From Deltaproteobacteria bacterium (GTDB lineage Bacteria > Desulfobacterota > Binatia > UBA9968), in assembly GCA_016844625.1 (NCBI GenBank), contig JAERMN010000072.1:1-10135 (forward strand): DNA of 10,135 nucleotides, read 5' to 3'. Under the pieces are notes generated by a model. That model saw only the letters and a list, made by a program, of their open reading frames with translations. It did no database searches and was not told the DNA's origin. The position numbers and the translations under genes are program-made. Of this stretch, positions 4,871 through 10,135 are shown in pieces (position 1 is the stretch's first letter; every line of letters starts with the position of its first letter).

Positions 4871-7194
4871 CGCCGCCCCGCATTTGCTTTCTGTGCGCCT
4901 TGGCACACGCGCCAAATCTTTTGCGCTGTCAGCGGCATGTCGATATGCGAGACGCCGAACGGCGCCAGCGCGTCGATGACCGCGCTCACGATTGCTGGCG
5001 TCGAGCCAATCGTGCCCGCCTCGCCGATGCCTTTGATGCCAAGCGGATTCACTGGCGTCGGGGTTTCCGTCCGCGCCAGTTTGAGCCGCGGCAAGCCCGC
5101 CGCCCGCGGCAGAGCGTAGTCCATCAAACTGCCGGTGAGGAGTTGGCCGTTCTCGTCATAGACCACTTCTTCATAGAGCGCTTGGCCGAGCCCCTGGACG
5201 ATGCCGCCCTGAAGTTGGCCATCGACCAGCAACGGATTGATGACCTTGCCGCAATCATCCACCGCGACATATTTTTTGATTTCGACTCGGCCCGTCTGCG
5301 TTTCGATCTCGACGACGCAGATATGCGTGCCGAATGGAAAGGTAAAATTGGACGGTTCGAATGTATCATCGGCCGCAAGCTCGCCCGACAAATTTTTCGG
5401 CAGATTCCTAGCCGTCCGCGCCTGTTTGGCAATTTGCTGAATCGTCAGCGCCTTGCGCGGCACGCCTTTGACGCTGAATCTGCCTTCAGAAAAAACCAGA
5501 TCGTCGGCGTCGACTTCTAAAATGTGAGAGGCAAGCTGCCGCGCCTGCTCCTTCACTTTCTCTGCGGCTTGGTAAACCGCAATGCCGCCCACCGCCGTCG
5601 CCCGGCTGCCGAAGGTGCCGATGCCCTTGGCGACGGTGGCCGTGTCGCCGTGAATGACGTCAATGTCGTCCAGCTCCACACCCAACTGATCGGCGACGAT
5701 CTGCGCGAAGGTCGTCTTCTGTCCCTGCCCATGCGGCGATGCGCCGGAATAAACTTTTACTTTCCCGCTTTGTTCCACTTCGACTTTGCCGTATTCCCAA
5801 AACCCCGGTCCCATGGCGCAGATCTCGACATAGGTAGACACGCCGATGCCCAAATATCTGCCGCGGCTTCTGAACCGCTTCTGCTCCCGGCGCAGCTTTT
5901 CATAGCCGGCGAGCTTGAGCGCTTTACTCAGCGCCAGTTGATAGTTGCCGCTGTCGTAGGCGAGCCCGGTCGCCGTCTTGAAAGGAAATTCCGCGGGCTT
6001 GGGAAAATTTTTCCGGCGCACCTGCACCGCATCGAGCCGCAATTCTTGGGCGATGCGATCGAGCATCCGCTCGATCGTGTAGGTCGCCTCGGGCCGCCCC
6101 GCGCCGCGGTACGCGTCCGTCGACATCTTGTTGGTGAACGCCGCGCGAAGCTCGATGGCAATCGCGGGGATTTTGTAACAGCCCGACAGCATCAGCCCGG
6201 TAAACGGCGGAATCGCCGGCGTGAAGAGCTGATGATAGGCGCCGATATCGGCGACGACTTTGTAGCGCAAGCCAAGAATCGTCCCGTCTTTCTTGACCGC
6301 CGCCGCCACTTCGCCAACTTGGCCGCGCCCATGAATGGTCGCTTGGAAATTTTCCCGGCGCTCTTCGATCCACTTCACCGGCCGGTTAAGCTTGACCGCG
6401 AGATAACCGAGCAGCGCCTCCTCGGCGTAGACGTTGAGCTTGCTGCCGAATCCACCGCCTACTTCCGGTGCGATCACGCGCACCTGAGCTTCGGGTAGTT
6501 TCAGCATGTTCGCCAGGTGTGTCTTGAGCAAATGCGGGATTTGCGTCGACGACCAGACCGTCAGTTCTTTCGAGTCGGCGAGATAGCGCGCCACTACGCC
6601 GCGCGGCTCCATGGCGATGGGCGCCAGGCGCTGATGCACCAACCGCTGCTTGACGATCTTGTCCGCCCGCTTGAATGCCGCGGCGACATCGCCTTGCTCC
6701 TGCTGCCAGCTAAACGCCAAATTGTCCGGCCACTCCGAATGAATCACCGGCGAGCCGGCGGTCAAAGCTTTCTCGGCGTCAATAACGACCGGCAGCGGCT
6801 CATATTCGACTTGAATCAAGTCAAGCGCATCCCGCGCCGTATAGCGATCCGCGGCGACCACCACCGCCACGCCCTCGCCGACGTAACAGACTTTGTCGGC
6901 GGCGAGCACGTAATGCTTGGGAATTCTCAGCGTCGGATTGTCGGCGGTGGTTGGAATCGTGCCAATCTGGTCCGTCAACTCCGCGCCGATGAAAACCGCC
7001 ACTACCCCGGCAAGCTGCCGCGCCGCGCTGACGTCGATGTTTTTGATCCGCGCATGGGCGTGGGGGCTCCGCAGTATCGCGGCGTGGAGCGTACCCGGAA
7101 GCTTCACATCGTCGACATACTCGCCGAGCCCGCGAATCAGACTCGGATCCTCGCGCCGCTTGACCTTGGCGCCAACAAGTTTACTGACAGGCAT
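4867..7194 (-). CDS. coxL: Molybdopterin-binding large subunit, form II CoxL type
   Basis: A 775-residue catalytic subunit of the molybdenum hydroxylase family. Visible marks are the N-terminal a/b hammerhead domain (about 20-135), VGGGFGSK at 245-252 and the active-site loop AYRGAGR at 361-367. ASPHGQGQ (485-492) and FGSRATAVGG (528-537) are cofactor-binding, and KGIGEAG (721-727) carries the catalytic base Glu725. AYRGAGR defines form II. Form I CO dehydrogenases have AYxCSFR with the copper-ligating cysteine, absent here. The enzyme is therefore more likely to hydroxylate an organic molecule such as a heterocycle or aldehyde; the substrate is unknown. ATG 7194 lies 5 nt beyond the coxS stop codon (7201-7199). 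No Shine-Dalgarno sequence precedes it, because the upstream bases are AAAATCC heptamers, so translation probably depends on coupling to coxS. No XdhC or CoxG/D/E/F maturation genes are in the window. Confidence 0.93.
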   Translation of the reverse strand: MPVSKLVGAKVKRREDPSLIRGLGEYVDDVKLPGTLHAAILRSPHAHARIKNIDVSAARQLAGVVAVFIGAELTDQIGTIPTTADNPTLRIPKHYVLAADKVCYVGEGVAVVVAADRYTARDALDLIQVEYEPLPVVIDAEKALTAGSPVIHSEWPDNLAFSWQQEQGDVAAAFKRADKIVKQRLVHQRLAPIAMEPRGVVARYLADSKELTVWSSTQIPHLLKTHLANMLKLPEAQVRVIAPEVGGGFGSKLNVYAEEALLGYLAVKLNRPVKWIEERRENFQATIHGRGQVGEVAAAVKKDGTILGLRYKVVADIGAYHQLFTPAIPPFTGLMLSGCYKIPAIAIELRAAFTNKMSTDAYRGAGRPEATYTIERMLDRIAQELRLDAVQVRRKNFPKPAEFPFKTATGLAYDSGNYQLALSKALKLAGYEKLRREQKRFRSRGRYLGIGVSTYVEICAMGPGFWEYGKVEVEQSGKVKVYSGASPHGQGQKTTFAQIVADQLGVELDDIDVIHGDTATVAKGIGTFGSRATAVGGIAVYQAAEKVKEQARQLASHILEVDADDLVFSEGRFSVKGVPRKALTIQQIAKQARTARNLPKNLSGELAADDTFEPSNFTFPFGTHICVVEIETQTGRVEIKKYVAVDDCGKVINPLLVDGQLQGGIVQGLGQALYEEVVYDENGQLLTGSLMDYALPRAAGLPRLKLARTETPTPVNPLGIKGIGEAGTIGSTPAIVSAVIDALAPFGVSHIDMPLTAQKIWRVCQGAQKANAGRR

Positions 7195-7198
7195 AAAT

Positions 7199-7768
7199 CT
7201 ATTTTGGATTTTGGATTTTAGATTTTTCGGAGCCTGACGACGATTTCCGGTCTTCGACTTTTGCCTTTTGCCTTTTGACTTTTACCTTTTTACTTACCAG
7301 TTTCGCCGCCATCTGCACCGCATCGACGATATGCTCATAGCCCGTGCAGCGGCAGAGATTCCCATCGATGCCTTCGCGAATCTCTTTTTCCGTCGGCTTC
7401 GGGTTCCGTTTTAACAATTGATGGGCGGAGAGAATCATTCCCGGCGTGCAAAAACCGCATTGAAGACCGTGACATTCCCAGAATGCTTCTTGGATTGGAT
7501 GGAGCTGATCTCCCGGCGCCAACCCTTCGATGGTCAGGACCTCGCCGCTATCTGCCTGAACCGCCAGCACCGTGCACGATTTCACCGCCGCGCCATCAAG
7601 CATCACGGTACAAGCGCCACAGCCACTGGTATCGCAACCCACATGCGTCCCCGTCAGCCCGGCGAGGTCGCGCAGCAGATGGACCAGAAGCACGCGCGGC
7701 TCGACGTCAAACGTCCGCCCAACTCCGTTTATCTTAAGCGATATCTTTTTCTTCGGCACAGAATTCAT
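7199..7768 (-). CDS. coxS: [2Fe-2S] small subunit of the CoxL-type hydroxylase, with repeat-derived C-terminal tail
   Basis: A 189-residue subunit carrying two [2Fe-2S] clusters. The N-terminal plant-ferredoxin domain binds the first through Cys45, Cys50, Cys53 and Cys65 (GCDTSGCGAC...C). The C-terminal helical domain binds the second through Cys104, Cys107, Cys139 and Cys141 (CGFC and CRC). Both sets are complete. Relatives usually end soon after the helix IVDAVQMAAKLV (147-158). Here about 30 lysine-rich residues follow, encoded by two heptanucleotide tandem arrays, so the tail is probably acquired. It is the first operon gene. ATG 7768 has AGG 9 nt upstream; an upstream out-of-frame ATG-AAG-AAA-TGA overlaps the start codon and could form a tiny leader. 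A candidate promoter lies at 7792-7821. Confidence 0.93.
   Translation of the reverse strand: MNSVPKKKISLKINGVGRTFDVEPRVLLVHLLRDLAGLTGTHVGCDTSGCGACTVMLDGAAVKSCTVLAVQADSGEVLTIEGLAPGDQLHPIQEAFWECHGLQCGFCTPGMILSAHQLLKRNPKPTEKEIREGIDGNLCRCTGYEHIVDAVQMAAKLVSKKVKVKRQKAKVEDRKSSSGSEKSKIQNPK
7201..7228. repeat. Heptanucleotide tandem array, ATTTTGG type
   Basis: Four 7-bp units read ATTTTGG, ATTTTGG, ATTTTAG and ATTTTTC on the plus strand. On the minus strand these are AAAATCC-type units covering the last codons and stop of coxS, immediately before coxL. They resemble the short tandemly repeated heptamers (STRR) known from filamentous cyanobacteria. Confidence 0.85.
7258..7292. repeat. Heptanucleotide tandem array, CTTTTGC type
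   Basis: Five 7-bp units read CTTTTGC, CTTTTGC, CTTTTGA, CTTTTAC and CTTTTTA. On the minus strand they encode the lysine-rich stretch KKVKVKRQKAK of CoxS. The array is separate from the ATTTTGG array, with 29 non-repetitive bases between them, but it has the same 7-bp period and a T4 core. Confidence 0.85.
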
Positions 7769-7791
7769 TCTTCATACCTGCTCCGCCTTAG

Positions 7792-7821
7792 CCTATATCG
7801 CATCAGCATGCCAGGGAGCAA
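7792..7821 (-). promoter_or_regulatory. Candidate sigma-70 promoter of the coxSLM operon
   Basis: On the minus strand TTGCTC (7821-7816) and TATAGG (7797-7792) are separated by 18 bp, each a 3-4/6 match to consensus. Transcription would begin near 7785, about 15-20 nt before coxS. Only moderate matches, so tentative. Confidence 0.35.
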
Positions 7822-7823
7822 GT

Positions 7824-7852
7824 TTTTTCGGCTCTGGTTATTTTTCGGCTCT
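7824..7852. repeat. Exact 12-bp direct repeat next to the candidate coxS promoter
   Basis: TTTTTCGGCTCT occurs at 7824-7835 and again at 7841-7852, 17 bp apart start to start. The nearer copy ends 2 bp from the candidate -35 box of coxS. Such a placement suits an activator-binding site, but chance or slipped duplication is possible. Confidence 0.5.
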
Positions 7853-8026
7853 CATGGCCTGTTCGCGCCACGATACAAAGTTTGCAATTTCATTAGGCCC
7901 TTTGTTGGAGCCCGCTGCATCGCCTGTTAACACGACTATCGGTTTCGACTCAGTGCTCTCCAAATTAGCTTCAAACTCTCTCAGCAGGCCTTGATCTAGC
8001 TGTAGTATTTTGGAACTGTCGCAGTT
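7838..8026 (-). pseudogene. Possible C-terminal remnant of an unidentified gene
   Basis: A 62-codon open frame ends at TAA (7840-7838) and is bounded upstream by an in-frame TAG (8029-8027). It has no ATG near its beginning, and the only in-frame ATG lies five codons before the stop. The product is hydrophilic and of protein-like composition, with segments such as KPIVVLTGDAAGS and FVSWREQAMRAEK, unlike the arginine/proline-rich shadow frames elsewhere. I do not recognise a family. It may be the eroded 3' end of a gene whose 5' part was lost near the 8059-8142 repeat, or simply a chance frame. Confidence 0.25.
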
Positions 8027-8058
8027 CTAAAAAGCGATACACTCCGGGCTATTCAGTT

Positions 8059-8142
8059 CCTCTCCCTCGACGGGAGAGGACAAAGGTGAGGGTGCCATTC
8101 GAATCACCCCTCATCCTTACCTTCTCCCGCAAGGGGAGAAGG
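8059..8142. repeat. CCTCTCCC-family palindromic element, copy 2
   Basis: Hairpin 1 is CCTCTCCC/GGGAGAGG (8059-8066 with 8072-8079). The middle arm pairs GGTGAGGGTG (8085-8094) imperfectly with CACCCCTCATCC (8105-8116) around ATTCGAAT. Hairpin 3 is CCTTCTCCC/GGGAGAAGG (8120-8128 with 8134-8142). Order and sequences match copy 1 at 3853-3970, but the last hairpin has a simple GCAAG loop here where copy 1 carries two additional arms. The C:G to T:A change in hairpin 3 is compensated on the other strand. Confidence 0.85.
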
Positions 8143-8174
8143 AACGATTCGGAGATCAAGAAGGATCAATTGAG

Positions 8175-8204
8175 TTGACACGGCTTCTCGTTATGGGCAT
8201 TACA
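8175..8204 (+). promoter_or_regulatory. Candidate promoter for the glutathione S-transferase/GFA pair
   Basis: TTGACA (8175-8180) is a perfect -35 box. The best-spaced -10 (ATTACA, 8199-8204, 18-bp spacer, or CATTAC one base earlier) is poor. A better -10-like TATAAG (8236-8241) lies downstream but has no good -35 partner. Which of the two is used cannot be told from sequence. Confidence 0.3.
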
Positions 8205-8263
8205 GATACTTATTTCGGACAAGAATGTTTTAGACTATAAGATTATCAAAAAGAGGTGCGACT

Positions 8264-8926
8264 ATGGCGATCGAACTTTATTGGGGCAGCGGCAGTCCGT
8301 TCGCTTGGCGCGTCATGCTGACGCTCGCAGTGAAAGGGCTCGACTATGAATCGAAGCTCTTGGAATTTTCCAAGGGCGAAAACAAATCACCTGAGTATCT
8401 CAAGCTCAACCCGCGCGGCAAAGTGCCGACTCTGAAAGACGGCGATTTTGTTAATTACGAATCGCTGGCGATCATGAGCTATCTCGAGCGCAAATATCCC
8501 GAGCCGCCGCTGTTCGGCAATTCGCCAGAGGAGACTGGCCTGATCTGGCGCTTCCTTACGGAATGCGAGTCCTATCTCGTCAGCGCCGGCGACAAAATCG
8601 TCCGGCCGATTTTTTTCGGCAAGGGTTTGGACAAGCTCGACGAGATCCAGCAGGCCGCGCAAACGATTCGCCAAGAACTAAAAACTCTGGAAGAACATCT
8701 AGCCCATGCGACTTGGTTGGTCGGAGCGCAAGTTTCCGCCGCCGACATTGCGGTGTTCCCCATGATTCAGCTCATCCTGCGCGCGGCGTCGAAAGAAGCG
8801 GCGCAGCCATTTAATTTGCAATGGTTCCCACTGGCTAGCCTTTATCCCAACCTCGCCCGCTGGGTCGAACGCATCGAAGCGCTGCCCAACTATCAGCGCA
8901 CCTATCCGCCCCATTGGAGAGCTTAA
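8264..8926 (+). CDS. Glutathione S-transferase family protein
   Basis: A 220-residue cytosolic transferase. The thioredoxin-like N-domain (1-80) begins ELYWGSGSPFAWRV, where Ser9 or Ser11 is the likely catalytic serine of serine-type GSTs. NPRGKVPTL (49-57) gives the conserved cis-proline Pro55, and Glu66-Ser67 (YESLAIMSYLE) binds the gamma-glutamyl group of glutathione. The C-domain is helical and contains the folding N-capping motif SAAD (Ser158-Asp161), typical of the superfamily. The protein clearly differs from the tyrosine-type GST at 3060-3779. ATG 8264 follows AGAGG at 7 nt. The GFA gene starts 33 bp downstream on the same strand, so co-transcription is likely and suggests glutathione-dependent detoxification. 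Substrate not predictable. Confidence 0.93.
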   Translation: MAIELYWGSGSPFAWRVMLTLAVKGLDYESKLLEFSKGENKSPEYLKLNPRGKVPTLKDGDFVNYESLAIMSYLERKYPEPPLFGNSPEETGLIWRFLTECESYLVSAGDKIVRPIFFGKGLDKLDEIQQAAQTIRQELKTLEEHLAHATWLVGAQVSAADIAVFPMIQLILRAASKEAAQPFNLQWFPLASLYPNLARWVERIEALPNYQRTYPPHWRA

Positions 8927-8959
8927 TTCTAAATCGAAAACCAAAAGGAGGAGAAATCG

Positions 8960-9370
8960 ATGTCTACGAATTATACTGGAGGATGTTTATGCGGCGCGGT
9001 CCGTTATGAATGCAATGCTGACGCGATTTTCATGGGCAACTGTCACTGCCGAGATTGTCAAAAGGCCAGCGGTAGCGGTTATGAAGCGGCGGTGGGAATT
9101 CCCGCGCCGGCGCTCAAAATCACGGGTAACGTCAAGTACCACGAAAGCAAAGCCGACAGCGGCAACACCGTGAGCCGCGGCTTTTGCCCAGAGTGCGGCT
9201 CGCGCTTATTCGGCAAGACCAGCGGCATGACGCAGCTAGCGATCATCATGGCCGCCAGCCTCGACGATCCCAAACAGTTTCAACCGGGCATGGATGTCTA
9301 CACTTCCAGTGCTCAGCCGTGGGATCATATGAATCCCGCGCTGCCGAAATTTTCCAAGATGCCGATGTGA
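8960..9370 (+). CDS. GFA/CENP-V domain zinc-binding protein
   Basis: A 136-residue protein of the GFA family, named after glutathione-dependent formaldehyde-activating enzyme. The zinc-binding cysteines are all present: Cys9 and Cys11 (GGCLCGAVRY), Cys28, Cys30 and Cys33 (GNCHCRDC), and Cys76 and Cys79 (FCPECGSRLF). The GGCLCG start, the HCRDCQKASG segment and the CPECGSRLFG end are canonical, and the length is normal. ATG 8960 follows AGGAGG (8946-8951) at 8 nt, a strong ribosome-binding site. It lies 33 bp after a glutathione S-transferase gene, which supports a glutathione-linked role. Many family members have no proven formaldehyde activity, so the reaction is uncertain. Confidence 0.93.
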   Translation: MSTNYTGGCLCGAVRYECNADAIFMGNCHCRDCQKASGSGYEAAVGIPAPALKITGNVKYHESKADSGNTVSRGFCPECGSRLFGKTSGMTQLAIIMAASLDDPKQFQPGMDVYTSSAQPWDHMNPALPKFSKMPM

Positions 9371-9445
9371 ACGAGCATTACTGGTCGTCGATGGGATGCC
9401 TGACAAAATTCGCGCCGGGCCAGCGCTCGCCCGCTCTGACGCTTG

Positions 9446-10132
9446 CTAGCGCCGCCGCAGGTCTTGGATGAACGACTGGATATCGCGGTTCGACGGGTCG
9501 ACTCGCACGGCGTCTTCGGCGGTTTGCAAGGCTTTCAAATAATCGCCGTTTCTGAACAACGCCTTGGCGAGGCCGAACACCGCATCGAAATTGTTCGGTA
9601 TGAGTTTTACCGCCTCGCTGTAAGCCGAGATCGCCTGCGAGACGCTCCCTTTGCTAAGCAACGCGCCGCCGTAGGCGACCAGCGATCGGACTATCTCGCT
9701 CCGTGCCGGCGCGGAACTCGCTTGCAGTCCAAGAATTTCCCGGAACGAACCGATGGCCGAAACAAAATCGCCGGCCTGGAAAGCGCGTCGTCCGACACTG
9801 AAAAGCGCATCGACTAAGATCGCCAACACCTCGCTCTTGGTGTCATCCGGCACCAACTGGTACGCCCGGCGCAATGCCGTCAGCGCCAAACTCCAACTCT
9901 GCAGACTGACATAGGCGCGCCCCAGGTAAAGAAACGCCCGGCCGAAATTGGCATCGAGCTCGGTGGCCTTTTGAAATCGCGCGGCCGCTTCTTGATATTT
10001 GCCGCTATTGAACAAGGCCAGACCTTGGTCGAACTCATTTTGCGCATTGGATACCATGCCGGGCAACATCGAGCAGGAGCTAAATAGCAACGCCGCCAAC
10101 AGCAGCGTGAAGAACCGTCGGGTGATCTGCAT
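9446..10132 (-). CDS. TPR-repeat lipoprotein
   Basis: A 228-residue envelope protein. Residues 1-20 form a lipoprotein-type signal: MQITRR, then a leucine-rich core ending LFSSC, with Cys20 as the likely lipidation site (Phe at -3 is a slightly weak lipobox). The remainder is about five tetratricopeptide repeats: roughly 31-65 (FDQGLALFNSGKYQEAAARF), 66-98, 108-141, 143-178 and 180-214 (FGLAKALFRNGDYLKAL). Such proteins scaffold envelope complexes; some assist outer-membrane assembly or secretion, but nothing here fixes the partner. Only three bases precede the ATG before the window ends and the frame is open to the edge, so a start further upstream cannot be excluded. It converges on the GFA gene across a 75-bp gap with no clear terminator. 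Confidence 0.85.
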   Translation of the reverse strand: MQITRRFFTLLLAALLFSSCSMLPGMVSNAQNEFDQGLALFNSGKYQEAAARFQKATELDANFGRAFLYLGRAYVSLQSWSLALTALRRAYQLVPDDTKSEVLAILVDALFSVGRRAFQAGDFVSAIGSFREILGLQASSAPARSEIVRSLVAYGGALLSKGSVSQAISAYSEAVKLIPNNFDAVFGLAKALFRNGDYLKALQTAEDAVRVDPSNRDIQSFIQDLRRR

Positions 10133-10135
10133 CGG

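Larger units (their letters stand above)
7769..8263. other. Divergent regulatory spacer between coxS and the second glutathione S-transferase
   Basis: This 495-bp spacer holds, from left to right, a candidate coxS promoter, a 12-bp direct repeat, a possible gene remnant on the minus strand (7838-8026), a GAACTG/CAGTTC hairpin (8013-8018 with 8022-8027), a palindromic repeat (8059-8142) and a candidate promoter for the rightward genes. Its base composition is more AT-rich than that of the flanking genes. Confidence 0.6.

Noticed and set aside
4871..4915. N-terminal extension of coxM by 15 codons
   Set aside because: ATG 4870 overlaps the coxL stop as ATGA and places the FAD motifs at residues 32 and 111, exactly as in known CoxM proteins.
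5524..6498. Long plus-strand frame (324 codons) opposite coxL, with further long plus-strand frames at 4900-5520 and 6517-7221
   Set aside because: They lie antisense to a complete, motif-rich coxL. The products are Arg/His/Ala-rich shadow translations typical of high-GC antisense frames.
4001..7768. True aerobic CO dehydrogenase
   Set aside because: The large subunit lacks the AYxCSFR loop with the copper-binding cysteine and has AYRGAGR; gene order and lack of accessory genes also differ.
9371..9445. Terminator between the GFA and TPR genes
   Set aside because: The GC-rich sequence has only short, irregular self-complementarity and no T-run on either strand.

Overview
The window looks like chromosomal DNA from an uncultured, GC-rich, Gram-negative soil or sediment bacterium. 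Two periplasmic solute-binding proteins with signal peptides and a lipoprotein imply an outer membrane. Orphan tricarboxylate-type and Fe3+-type binding proteins, glutathione S-transferases and a form II CoxL-type hydroxylase are a gene mix often seen in deltaproteobacterial, Binatota, Tectomicrobia or Rokubacteria metagenome bins. That placement is inference, because no phylogenetic marker lies in the window.

Layout. 121-1158 (-) encodes a tripartite-tricarboxylate-transporter type binding protein. It is divergent from 1410-2648 (+), an ABC-type extracellular binding protein whose signal peptide is interrupted by an in-frame run of hairpins. 2649-3059 is a repeat-filled spacer. 3060-3779 (+) is a glutathione S-transferase-like protein. 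A convergent spacer with a branched palindromic element (3853-3970) separates it from a three-gene minus-strand operon, coxS-coxL-coxM (7768 down to 4001). This operon encodes the Fe-S, molybdopterin and FAD subunits of a xanthine dehydrogenase/CO dehydrogenase family enzyme, with the form II AYRGAGR active-site loop. 7769-8263 is a divergent regulatory spacer with a possible gene remnant and a second copy of the 3853 repeat family. 8264-8926 (+) is a second glutathione S-transferase, followed 33 bp later by a GFA-family zinc protein (8960-9370). A TPR lipoprotein (9446-10132, -) runs towards the right edge.

How the genes fit together. The Cox-like operon is one functional unit: electrons pass from Mo-cofactor hydroxylation in the large subunit through two [2Fe-2S] clusters to FAD. 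The GST-GFA pair is a plausible glutathione-linked detoxification operon. The two binding proteins probably capture organic acids or other small ligands, but no permease genes are present.

The most unusual content is structural. Most spacers carry a palindromic element, and two repeats have entered coding sequence in frame: a hairpin array in the binding-protein signal peptide (about 1422-1559) and two heptanucleotide tandem arrays forming the CoxS C-terminal tail (7201-7292), which also remove any recognisable ribosome-binding site from the start of coxL. I found no CRISPR array, tRNA, rRNA, transposase or defence system.
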